The notes beneath the pieces were generated by a model. That model had not been told where the DNA came from and made no database searches. It saw only the letters and a list, made by a program, of their open reading frames with translations. DNA of 64,000 bases from Mycobacterium sp. (lineage in GTDB: Bacteria > Actinomycetota > Actinomycetes > Mycobacteriales > Mycobacteriaceae): NCBI RefSeq assembly GCF_004298145.1, contig NZ_SCRH01000045.1:1-64000 (forward strand). Direction: 5' to 3'. A program made the position numbers and the translations under genes. Positions 24,834 through 32,593 of this stretch are shown one piece after another. Positions within the stretch are counted from its first letter, which is position 1. Every line of letters begins with the position of its first letter.

Positions 24834-25631
24834 TCATGGCATCGTGTAGCCGCCGCTGACCGAGATGAGTTGCCCGGTCACTTGGCGGGCCGCCGTCGGC
24901 GAACAGAACCATGCGGTGGCCCGGCCGATGTCCTCGGCGGTGGTCAGGCGGCGCAGCGGGGTCCCCTTCACCATGTAGTCGATTTGGTCCTGGTTGAACA
25001 CGTTGTCCTGGCCGACGGACCACAGACTCGACTCACCGACGGCTTCCGGGCTCTCGGGGATCACCAGGCCGGGGCAGATGACATTGGACCTGATTCCGTG
25101 CCGGCCGTGTTCGCGCGCAAGAGTGCGGGCCAGGGCGACTACCGCGGCTTTCGATGCGCCGTAGACGCCTTGACGGATCTGTCCGAACGCGGCGTCGCTC
25201 GCGATGAACGCGATGGCGCCGCCGCCCGCCTCTTTCATCGGGCCGATCGCCGCCTGGGTGGCGCCGACGGCGCTGAAGAGATTGATTTCGATGGTGCGCT
25301 GCCACTTGTCGCGATCGGTATCGGTGGCGATGAACCCGGGCACGCTCCAGCCCGCGTTGTTCACCAGAACGTCGATGCCGCCCCAGTTCGCCAGGGCGGT
25401 GCCGATCGCGGCGTCGGCTCCGTCGGCGGTCGTCAGGTCGGCGATTGCGAGTTCCACGCTTGCCGCGCCCTTGGCCTGGGCCTCGCCGCGAACCCTTTCC
25501 GCTTGCGGTTTGTCGATGTCGCTGATCACGATGCGGGCACCTTCCGCCGCGAACACGTGGACGATGCCGCGCCCGATGTTGGACGCGCCTCCGGTAATCA
25601 CTACTCGTGCGCCAGCCAGTCCAAGGTCCAT
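24834..25631 (-). CDS. Short-chain dehydrogenase/reductase
   Basis: 265 residues from ATG 25631, after CAGGGAGCAG. Classical SDR: cofactor loop ITGGASNIGRGIVHVF, DIDKPQ acidic end of beta 2 favouring NAD, NNAGWS, catalytic Ser region IAFIASDAAFGQIR and YGASKAA. Substrate loop insertion (WSVGQDNVFNQDQIDYM) near the C-terminus. Divergent from the large operon that starts at 25731; it may act on the same substrate class. Confidence 0.88.
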   Translation of the reverse strand: MDLGLAGARVVITGGASNIGRGIVHVFAAEGARIVISDIDKPQAERVRGEAQAKGAASVELAIADLTTADGADAAIGTALANWGGIDVLVNNAGWSVPGFIATDTDRDKWQRTIEINLFSAVGATQAAIGPMKEAGGGAIAFIASDAAFGQIRQGVYGASKAAVVALARTLAREHGRHGIRSNVICPGLVIPESPEAVGESSLWSVGQDNVFNQDQIDYMVKGTPLRRLTTAEDIGRATAWFCSPTAARQVTGQLISVSGGYTMP

Positions 25632-25730
25632 GCTCTGCTCCCTGTCGTGTGCGGTTGTTGTGACCGCCGCTATGCTAGTTTAACGTGGATTAGAAATAAT
25701 CTTCACGGGTCGGACGAGAAGGATTGGTTC

Positions 25731-26465
25731 ATGGCTGAGTCGTTGCTTGACCAGCGTGTCGCGGTCGTCACCGGCGCAGGTCAGGGCATCGGACTCGAGA
25801 TCGCCCGATCACTCACCGGGCACGGCGCCAGCGTGGTGGTCGCTGACATCGATGCCGATCTCGTCGACAAGGCGGCCGCCGAAATCGGCGGTATCGGACT
25901 TACGTGTGACGTGACTTCCGAGGAACAGGTGGGCAACCTCGTCGCCGAAGCCGTGCGCCATTTCGGCCGTCTCGACGTGTTCGTCAACAATGCCGGCATC
26001 ACGCGTGATGCGTCGCTGAAGAAGATGGCGGTTGCCGACTTCGACGCAGTAATCTCCGTGCACCTGCGGGGCACATGGTTGGGTGTGCGCGAGGCGTCAG
26101 CGGTTATGCGGGAACAGAAGTCGGGCAGCATCATCAATATCTCCTCATTGTCGGGCAAGTCGGGCAATCCGGGGCAGACCAACTACAGCGCGGCAAAGGC
26201 GGGCATCGTCGGGCTGACCAAAGCCGCCGCGAAGGAAGTCGCGCACCACAACGTCCGGGTGAACGCGATTCAGCCCGGTTTGATCCGCACCGCGATGACT
26301 GCGGCGATGCCCACGGAGGTTTTTGCCGAGCGTGAGGCCGCCATCCCGATGAAGCGGGCCGGAGAACCCGCGGAGGTTGCGGGCGCCGTCGTCTTCCTGG
26401 CGTCGGACTTGTCCAGCTACGTGACCGGCGCGGTCATCGAGGTCGGCGGGGGACGAAACATATGA
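25731..26465 (+). CDS. FabG-like short-chain dehydrogenase/reductase
   Basis: 244 residues from ATG 25731, after GAAGGA; a longer open frame upstream overlaps the divergent gene and is not coding. Motifs: VTGAGQGIGLEIARSL, DIDADLVDK, NNAGITRDASLKKM, ISSLSGKSGNPGQTNYSAAK and PGLIRTAMTAAM. It belongs to the FabG-like 3-hydroxyacyl-CoA/ACP dehydrogenase group. First gene of a twelve-gene operon; its stop overlaps the ATG that opens the MIRU-like element. Likely the hydroxyacyl-CoA or dihydrodiol dehydrogenase step of the pathway. Confidence 0.9.
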   Translation: MAESLLDQRVAVVTGAGQGIGLEIARSLTGHGASVVVADIDADLVDKAAAEIGGIGLTCDVTSEEQVGNLVAEAVRHFGRLDVFVNNAGITRDASLKKMAVADFDAVISVHLRGTWLGVREASAVMREQKSGSIINISSLSGKSGNPGQTNYSAAKAGIVGLTKAAAKEVAHHNVRVNAIQPGLIRTAMTAAMPTEVFAEREAAIPMKRAGEPAEVAGAVVFLASDLSSYVTGAVIEVGGGRNI

Positions 26466-26542
26466 CGCGCGCCGGCGACGATGCAGAGCGTAGCGATGAG
26501 GTGGGGGCACCTCCCGCTTGCGGGGGAGAGTGGCGCGAATGA
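26462..26542 (+). repeat. MIRU-like intercistronic repeat
   Basis: The 81-base element joins the SDR and crotonase genes through ATGA overlaps at both ends: its ATG (26462) overlaps the SDR TGA, and its own TGA (26540-26542) overlaps the next ATG. The inside reads GCCGGCGACGATGCAGAGCG then AGCGATGAGG, which I recognise as the core of mycobacterial interspersed repetitive units, followed by a GC-rich fold-back (CTCCCGC/GCGGGGGAG). It encodes 26 residues (MTRAGDDAERSDEVGAPPAC and six more). Known MIRUs have the same overlapping start/stop layout. It probably preserves translational coupling. Confidence 0.75.
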
Positions 26543-27306
26543 CGCTCGTGCTGCGCGACGTGGCCGATGGCGTGGGAACGATCACGCTCAATCGACCCGA
26601 GCAGATGAACGCCCTTACCGTGCAGCTGGGCGTTGAACTGGAACGGGCCATCCTCGAGGTGGGCGGCGACCCCGGGGTCAACGTTGTCGTCGTTGCGGGT
26701 GCCGGTGGAAACTTCTGTGCCGGAGGCGATTTCAACGAAGTCGAGAGCCTGCGGTCGGACGGCCCCGATGCGCTACGACCACTGTTCGTGGCGTTTCGCC
26801 GCGCCTGCGACGCCATCGCGCGCATCGAGGTTCCGGTGGTGGCCGCGGTCGAGGGTGTTGCCATGGCCGGCGGCTTCGAGCTGATGCAGGCCAGCGACAT
26901 CGTATTGGTGAGCGATGACGCCAAGATCGCCGACAACCACATCAAATTCGGGATGATCCCGGGCGGCGGCAGCACCCAGCGGTTGAGCCGCTTGGTCGGT
27001 CGACAGGAGGCCCTGGGTCTGCTGCTATCCGGCGACCGGCTCTCCGGCGTGGACGCCGCGCATCGCGGCCTGGCGTATCGGAGCTTTCCGCAAGCCGAGT
27101 TCTCCAGCAGCGTGCGCGAATTCGTCACGAATCTGGCCGGGCGGCGGCGTGAAGCCGTGATTTCCATCAAGCGACTCGTATATACCAGCCTCGAGGCCCC
27201 GTTAGCCGCTGGACTGGAGCGCGAAATCGACTGCGTGGTCGACCACATCTGCGGTGGCGCCGGACAGAATGGTGCGACCGCTTTTCGGCAACGAGGAGAG
27301 AGCTGA
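26539..27306 (+). CDS. Enoyl-CoA hydratase/isomerase (crotonase) family protein
   Basis: 255 residues from ATG 26539, which overlaps the stop of the MIRU-like frame; GGGGGAGAG lies upstream. Motifs: NRPEQMNALTVQLG, AGAGGNFCAGGDFNEVES, VEGVAMAGGFELMQASDIV. Of the five crotonase-fold proteins in the window this is the only one that keeps a Glu at the Glu144 position (GGFELMQ); the Glu164 position is His (ADNHIKFG). It may be an isomerase or a hydratase variant. First of three consecutive crotonase genes. Confidence 0.88.
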   Translation: MTLVLRDVADGVGTITLNRPEQMNALTVQLGVELERAILEVGGDPGVNVVVVAGAGGNFCAGGDFNEVESLRSDGPDALRPLFVAFRRACDAIARIEVPVVAAVEGVAMAGGFELMQASDIVLVSDDAKIADNHIKFGMIPGGGSTQRLSRLVGRQEALGLLLSGDRLSGVDAAHRGLAYRSFPQAEFSSSVREFVTNLAGRRREAVISIKRLVYTSLEAPLAAGLEREIDCVVDHICGGAGQNGATAFRQRGES

Positions 27307-28109
27307 TGAGTATTGCGGAAACCAGCGCGCCCGTCGCGCTCGACGTCGCCGACGGCATCGCCCGGCTGCGTTTGAACCGACCCGAAGCATCCAACGGGAT
27401 GAACGTCGAGTTTCTCAAGGCGCTACACGAAGCGGCACTGGCGTGCCACGCGGATCCCGCCGTGCGGGTGGTGTTATTGACCGGTGAAGGCCGAAATTTC
27501 TGCGCGGGCGGCGATATCCATACCTTCGAGTCGAAGGGGGCGGACCTCCCGGACTACTTACGGGAGGCCACCGCGTGGTTGCAGTTGGCCACCGCGGCAT
27601 TGATCCAACTCCGCGCGCCGGTGGTGACCGCGGTGCAGGGCTTTGCCGCCGGTGGCGGGGGGTTGGGATTGGTGTGTGCGTCCGACATCGTCGTCGCGGC
27701 ACAGTCGGCGAAGTTCTTTTCAGGGGCGGTTCGCGTCGGCATGGCACCCGACGGCGGCTCCTCGGTCACGCTGGCCCAATTGGTCGGTCTGCGTCAGGCA
27801 TTGCGGATACTGCTGACCAATCCGACGCTTGGCGCGCCGGAAGCGCTACAGATCGGGTTGGTGACCGAGGTTGTCGACGATGCCGAATTATTCAGTCGCG
27901 CAGAGCAAATCGCCACCGAATTGGCCGCGATGCCGGCTCGGGCGTTGTCGGCTACCAAGCGTCTGGTGTGGAGCGGGTTGGGGGCATCGGTCGAACAACG
28001 ATTGGCCGAAGAGGCGCGAACCGTCTCCGAGTTGTCCGGAACCGCTGACGCGCTCGAGGGCCTGCGGGCCGTCATCGAACGGCGCCGACCGAACTTCACC
28101 GGGCAATGA
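27306..28109 (+). CDS. Enoyl-CoA hydratase/isomerase (crotonase) family protein
   Basis: 267 residues; ATG overlaps the previous TGA by one base. Motifs: NRPEASNGMNVEFL, TGEGRNFCAGGDIHTFES, VQGFAAGGGGLGLVCASDIV. Both classical hydratase glutamates are absent (Gly in GGLGLVC, Ala in FSGAVRVG), while the oxyanion hole is intact, so it probably performs another crotonase reaction such as isomerisation, hydrolysis or C-C cleavage. Member of the Rieske/thiolase operon. Confidence 0.87.
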   Translation: MSIAETSAPVALDVADGIARLRLNRPEASNGMNVEFLKALHEAALACHADPAVRVVLLTGEGRNFCAGGDIHTFESKGADLPDYLREATAWLQLATAALIQLRAPVVTAVQGFAAGGGGLGLVCASDIVVAAQSAKFFSGAVRVGMAPDGGSSVTLAQLVGLRQALRILLTNPTLGAPEALQIGLVTEVVDDAELFSRAEQIATELAAMPARALSATKRLVWSGLGASVEQRLAEEARTVSELSGTADALEGLRAVIERRRPNFTGQ

Positions 28110-28891
28110 GCACCCCTGCCGTCCTTGTCGAGGATCGCGGCGCGGTGCGGATTGTCACGCTGAACCGGCCCGACGTGCGCAACGCGATCGACATCCCGGT
28201 ACGTCTCGAGCTTGCCGCTGCGATCGAGAGTGGCGGCGCCGACGACTCGATCCGGGCGATAGTGCTTACCGGCGCGGGCCCGGCGTTCTGCTCGGGCGGG
28301 GACATCACTTCGATGGAACGGATGTCGCCCGAGCGCGCCATGGAACGGACGCAGTTGGCGCAACGGGTGATTCGTGCCATCTGGAACGCGGGCAAGCCCG
28401 TTCTCGCCGCGGTAGAGGGTAGCGCCTACGGCGCGGGCGCCGCGCTGGCCGCCGCGTGCGATCGCGTCGTCGCCGCGAGCGATGCACGTTTTGCAACCAC
28501 ATTCACCAACGTCGGACTGGCCGGCGACATGGGCACTTTCGCGTCATTGCCGGCGAGGGTCGGCATCGCCCGCGCGCGCCAGATGTTGATGATGCCGACT
28601 CCAATCGATGCGGCCACGGCCTTAGCCATCGGACTCGTCGATGCGCTCGCGGACCCCGGTACGGCATTGCCGGCCGCGCTGGCAGACGCCGAGCGGCTGG
28701 CGGCCGGCCCGACGCGGGCCTACGGGGTCATCAAATCGCTGCTGGCCGCCGGATCCGCACTCAGTCCGTTCGATCTCCTCGAGATCGAGGCCGAACACCA
28801 GGCCCAGCTCTTCGATAGCGACGACTTCGCTGAGGGAATCGCGGCGTTCCGCGAGAAGCGCCGTCCGCAGTTCGGAGCTGCGCCGACATGA
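28106..28891 (+). CDS. Enoyl-CoA hydratase/isomerase (crotonase) family protein
   Basis: 261 residues; ATGA overlap with the previous gene. Motifs: LNRPDVRNAIDIPVRLE, TGAGPAFCSGGDITSMERM, VEGSAYGAGAALAAACDRV. Both catalytic glutamate positions are changed (Ala in GAALAAA, Phe in ATTFTNVG). Third crotonase in a row; the three are only distantly alike, so they are more likely to catalyse different steps than to be redundant. Confidence 0.87.
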   Translation: MSTPAVLVEDRGAVRIVTLNRPDVRNAIDIPVRLELAAAIESGGADDSIRAIVLTGAGPAFCSGGDITSMERMSPERAMERTQLAQRVIRAIWNAGKPVLAAVEGSAYGAGAALAAACDRVVAASDARFATTFTNVGLAGDMGTFASLPARVGIARARQMLMMPTPIDAATALAIGLVDALADPGTALPAALADAERLAAGPTRAYGVIKSLLAAGSALSPFDLLEIEAEHQAQLFDSDDFAEGIAAFREKRRPQFGAAPT

Positions 28892-30537
28892 CCGCTAAAC
28901 TGCGCGCGCGTCTTGATATTTCGTACCTCGCTGCCGATACGAGCACCCGGCTGGAGGAGTACACCGTCGGTGCATTACTGGCGGAACGGGCGCGCACCCA
29001 TGGCGACGTCACGGCCTTGGTGGGCGCCGCCCACGACGACGGCGCGGAGGTGCGGTTGACCTACCGCGAGCTCTTCGACGAGGCGTGCCGCGTCGCCACC
29101 GCCCTGGCGCGTTTCACCACGCCCGGTGACTACGTAGCGCTGTGGGCGCCGAGTGTGGTGGAGTGGCCGACGATTCAGTACGGCGCGGCCCTTGCCGGTG
29201 TCGCCCTCGTCGCCTTGAATCCGGCGCTGCGTCCCGCCGAACTGGCATATGCGCTGCAGCATTCGCAGTCCAGGGTGCTGATCCACGCCGACCATAGCCG
29301 CGACTACGACACCGCCGCCGCCGTCGGCGAGATCGATACGCAGTCGCTCGGTGTGCGCACCATCAGCCTGTCGTCACGTGCCGAATGGCGAAGCGACGAT
29401 ATCGATGCCGACGTGATCGCGCGCGCGCCCACCGACCCCGAGCAGCCGGTGATGCTTCAGTACACGTCGGGAACCACCGGCACACCCAAAGGGGTGCTGT
29501 TGCGCCACCGTTCCCTGGTCAACGTCGCCAAACTGACCCTGGAGACCGCCGGGATCCCCGCGGGCGCGGTGACCGTGAACCCGCTGCCGATGTTCCACAC
29601 GGCGGCCTGCGTGGTCGGCACCCTGGGCCCGCTGTGGATCGGTGGCACGGAGGTGTTGCTGAACCGATTTGAGCCGACCGCGGCGCTCGATGCCATACGC
29701 CGCGAGCACGCGACGGTCCTGTTCTTCGTGCCCGCCATGCTGACGGCGCTCGTTGCGGCGCAGCGCGACTCCACACAGCAAGCGCCACGGCTATCAACCT
29801 GTCTGGGCGGTGCATCCACGGTCTGCGCCGAGCTCATCAAGGCCACCGAGCGCACGTTCGGGGCGACAGTGGTCAACGTGTTCGGCCAGACCGAACTTTC
29901 GCCGGTGCTCACCGCGACCCGGCCCGACGACAACCGGGACGATCAGCTCGGCACGATAGGCCGGCCGCTTCCCCAGGTTGATTGCAAGATCGTGGACCCG
30001 GCCACCGGCGCAGTCGTGCCGGTAGGCCGTCCGGGGGAGATCTGCGCGCGTGGCTATCAGCAGATGATCGGTTACCTGCACGACCCTGCTGCCACCGCGG
30101 CCACCGTAGACGTTGACGGGTTCGTGCACACTGGAGATCTCGGCGTGATGGACGAACGTGGATACCTGACCCACACGGGTCGGCTCAAAGAGCTGATCAT
30201 CCGCGGAGGCGAGAACATCGCCCCCGCCGAAGTAGAGGCGTGTCTTGCCGAGCACGAAAAGGTCGCGGAGGCCTGTGTGCTCGGCCTGCCCGACGACCGG
30301 CTGGGCGAGATCGTGGCCGCCGTCGTGGTCGGGCGAGATCAGCTGCCTACAGATGCGGTGGACCAACTGCGTGCCCACGCGAGAAGACGCTTGACGCCGC
30401 ATAAGGTTCCGCAGCGCTGGTTCCTCGCCGGCGATCTGCCCAAAACGCCGACCGGGAAAGTGCGCAAGTTCGCACTACCCGATTTGATCGCGCAGGGAAC
30501 CGTGCGCGAACTGTTTAGAGAGGAGCCCGATCAGTGA
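28888..30537 (+). CDS. Acyl-CoA synthetase (AMP-binding)
   Basis: 549 residues; ATGA overlap. Adenylate-forming family motifs in order: P-loop YTSGTTGTPKGVLLRH (about 191), FGQTELSP (A5), HTGDLGVMDERGYLTHTGR (A7/A8), KELIIRGGENIAPAEVE and the terminal KTPTGKVRKF with the catalytic Lys. It activates a carboxylic acid with ATP and CoA. Its place between the crotonases and the Rieske oxygenase suggests that the operon's substrate, or a ring-opened intermediate, is processed as a CoA thioester. Confidence 0.9.
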   Translation: MTAKLRARLDISYLAADTSTRLEEYTVGALLAERARTHGDVTALVGAAHDDGAEVRLTYRELFDEACRVATALARFTTPGDYVALWAPSVVEWPTIQYGAALAGVALVALNPALRPAELAYALQHSQSRVLIHADHSRDYDTAAAVGEIDTQSLGVRTISLSSRAEWRSDDIDADVIARAPTDPEQPVMLQYTSGTTGTPKGVLLRHRSLVNVAKLTLETAGIPAGAVTVNPLPMFHTAACVVGTLGPLWIGGTEVLLNRFEPTAALDAIRREHATVLFFVPAMLTALVAAQRDSTQQAPRLSTCLGGASTVCAELIKATERTFGATVVNVFGQTELSPVLTATRPDDNRDDQLGTIGRPLPQVDCKIVDPATGAVVPVGRPGEICARGYQQMIGYLHDPAATAATVDVDGFVHTGDLGVMDERGYLTHTGRLKELIIRGGENIAPAEVEACLAEHEKVAEACVLGLPDDRLGEIVAAVVVGRDQLPTDAVDQLRAHARRRLTPHKVPQRWFLAGDLPKTPTGKVRKFALPDLIAQGTVRELFREEPDQ

Positions 30538-31805
30538 CCTCACTCATCGAGCCGACCGCCGCCACCGGCGGCCGCTATGACCGGTTGATCAAGCGCGACA
30601 AGGTGCACGGGTCGCTCTACACCGATCCGGCTATCTTCGCCGAAGAACTGCGCAGGATCTGGTACCGCAGTTGGGTTTTCGTCGGCCATGAAACCGAAGT
30701 CTCGCAGCCGAACGACTACGTGCGTAAGCGCCTCGGGCTGCAGGACGTGATCATGACCCGCGACCGCGACGGAGAGTTGCATCTGCTGCTCAACCGTTGT
30801 TCGCACCGCGGTAATCAGGTCTGCGCCGATGCCGGTGGTAATTCGTCGACCTTCCGCTGCCCATACCATGGGTGGACGTTTCGCAACACCGGTGAACTGG
30901 TCGGGTTCCCATTCTTCAAGGGCTACGGGCAGCGCGAGTTGGATCTGCCGCTGGGGCGGGTGCCTCGAGTGGACAGCTACCACGGGTTCGTATTCGGCAG
31001 CTTCGCGACGGACGGGCCCAGCCTCGCAGAGCATCTCGGTGCGGCTGCGGGTGAGATCGACCGGCTGGCCAGGTTGTCGCCGGAAGGCAAAGTCGAGCTC
31101 ACCGCCGGCTGGCTACAGCATCAGACTCGCTCGAACTGGAAGTTGTTGGCGGAGAACGAGACCGACGGATATCATCCGCAGTTCGTGCACGGCTCGATCT
31201 TCGGTGTCACCGGTAGTCCCATTGGTGCGCTGTACAGTGATTCCTCCACCGCGGTGACGCGGAACTTAGGCGGCGGTCATAGCGAAAACGACCTGCGGCC
31301 CGAGTTCCGCAAGTTCGCCGAGCCGATGCGCTGGTTCGGCACCACGCCGGACCGGGTGCCCGACTATGTCGCGGCGATGCGCAAACGGTACGGGGATGAC
31401 GCCGAGCGAATCATGATCGAGGGCGGCCCCCATGTGATGATCTTTCCGAACCTGTTCATCGCCGAGATCCAGGTCTTCAACATCCAGCCGGTCGCAGCCG
31501 GTGAGTGCCTCCAGTTCTCCACGGCCGTTCAGCTGGCGGGCGCGCCGGAGTTGAACAAGCGGATGGTGTCGCAGTGCATGGGCTCCGTGGGACCGGCCGG
31601 CATGTTGCTCGCTGACGACACCGAGATGTACGAGCGCAACCAGGCCGGGCTCGAGGTGCTGACGCCCGAGTGGCTGGACATACGTCGCGGTCTCAACAGG
31701 GAGCGCATCGACGAAAACGGTTTCACCATTGGCGGTGCCACCGATGAGACCGGCATGCGCAGTTTCTGGTCGCAGTACAAGACCCTGATGGAGGCACAGT
31801 CATGA
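30534..31805 (+). CDS. Rieske aromatic-ring-hydroxylating oxygenase, alpha subunit
   Basis: 423 residues from a GTG that overlaps the previous TGA. Rieske centre: NRCSHRGNQ and CPYHGWTF give C-x-H...C-x2-H (about residues 85-110). Mononuclear iron site: ENETDGYHPQFVH supplies the bridging Asp and the two His ligands. The alpha/beta arrangement with the next gene is typical of dioxygenases acting on benzoate-, biphenyl- or terpenoid-type rings. No ferredoxin or reductase gene is in the operon, so electrons must come from elsewhere. It is the most diagnostic enzyme of the operon. Confidence 0.93.
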   Translation: MTSLIEPTAATGGRYDRLIKRDKVHGSLYTDPAIFAEELRRIWYRSWVFVGHETEVSQPNDYVRKRLGLQDVIMTRDRDGELHLLLNRCSHRGNQVCADAGGNSSTFRCPYHGWTFRNTGELVGFPFFKGYGQRELDLPLGRVPRVDSYHGFVFGSFATDGPSLAEHLGAAAGEIDRLARLSPEGKVELTAGWLQHQTRSNWKLLAENETDGYHPQFVHGSIFGVTGSPIGALYSDSSTAVTRNLGGGHSENDLRPEFRKFAEPMRWFGTTPDRVPDYVAAMRKRYGDDAERIMIEGGPHVMIFPNLFIAEIQVFNIQPVAAGECLQFSTAVQLAGAPELNKRMVSQCMGSVGPAGMLLADDTEMYERNQAGLEVLTPEWLDIRRGLNRERIDENGFTIGGATDETGMRSFWSQYKTLMEAQS

Positions 31806-32332
31806 CCACCGCGTTGGACAGTCCCGCCGCCCTGGGGCCGGTGCCCGATGGCTTCGACCCTCGGGAGGTCGAGCAGTTCCTTTACCGCGAGGCGCGCTAT
31901 GCGGACGAGTCCGACTACGATGCCTGGGAGGCGTTGTGGACCGATGACGCGCTCTATTGGGTCCCGGTGGCCTCGACCGATGACCCGCTGCGGACGATGT
32001 CGGTGATCTACGACAACCGCAGTCGGATCGCGACCCGGCTCAAACAGGTGCGTACCGGCAAGCGTCACGCCCAGGCGCCGCCATCAAACCTGCGGCGCCT
32101 TTTGTCCAACATCGAATTCCTTGGTGGCCGAACCAGTTCCAACGGTGATGTCGATCTTGAGGTAGGTGCCAACTTTTTGGTGCTCGAGTCGCGCGCACGC
32201 GGCAACCACCTGTGGGGCGGCCGGACGACCTACCGGCTGCGGCACCAGGACGGCGAATTGCGGCTGGCGTACAAGAAGGTCGTTCTGGTGGACAACGGCC
32301 GGCCGATCCCGACACTGGGCTTTCTGATCTGA
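31802..32332 (+). CDS. Ring-hydroxylating oxygenase, beta subunit
   Basis: 176 residues; ATGA overlap with the alpha subunit. SnoaL/NTF2-like fold of oxygenase small subunits: EVEQFLYREARYADESDYDA, WEALWTDDALYWVPV, RTMSVIYDNRSRIATRLKQV, and a closing KKVVLVDNGRPIPTLGFLI. Beta subunits are mainly structural. The alpha/beta pair is expected to form an alpha3beta3 hexamer, from knowledge of the family. Confidence 0.92.
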   Translation: MTTALDSPAALGPVPDGFDPREVEQFLYREARYADESDYDAWEALWTDDALYWVPVASTDDPLRTMSVIYDNRSRIATRLKQVRTGKRHAQAPPSNLRRLLSNIEFLGGRTSSNGDVDLEVGANFLVLESRARGNHLWGGRTTYRLRHQDGELRLAYKKVVLVDNGRPIPTLGFLI

Positions 32333-32338
32333 GCCGCC

Positions 32339-32593
32339 ATGACGATTGAATTTGGTGATAGCGAGTCTGTGGATGTGCCTCAGGTCGGTCCGGTGATCAG
32401 CAATGAATTCGCCGAAGTCTCGGTGAATTTCGACACGTCCGGCAACTCACCTCGGCTGCGGCTAGAGGATCTTCGCTCCGGCCGTGTCCGCTACCTCGAC
32501 GCGCTTGAATTGGAGACGATCATCTGGTTGTCAGACGAGCGGCTGACCGCTCTGCTCGATCCCTCCGCTGGACGCTGGCGAGGTGATTCGTGA
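32339..32593 (+). CDS. Small hypothetical protein in the Rieske operon
   Basis: 84 residues, starting 6 bases after the beta subunit stop and overlapping the thiolase GTG by 4 bases. Acidic, no cysteines, no signal sequence; contains NEFAEVSVNFDT and LRSGRVRYLDALELETIIWL. I do not recognise the family. Its fixed place between oxygenase and thiolase genes suggests a small accessory or scaffold role, perhaps for the oxygenase. It is a good candidate for characterisation. Confidence 0.72.
   Translation: MTIEFGDSESVDVPQVGPVISNEFAEVSVNFDTSGNSPRLRLEDLRSGRVRYLDALELETIIWLSDERLTALLDPSAGRWRGDS

Noticed and set aside
26462..26542. The 26-codon MIRU-like frame as a functional peptide gene
   Set aside because: Start and stop overlap both neighbours as in known MIRUs; the repeat itself explains the open frame, so it is annotated as a repeat.
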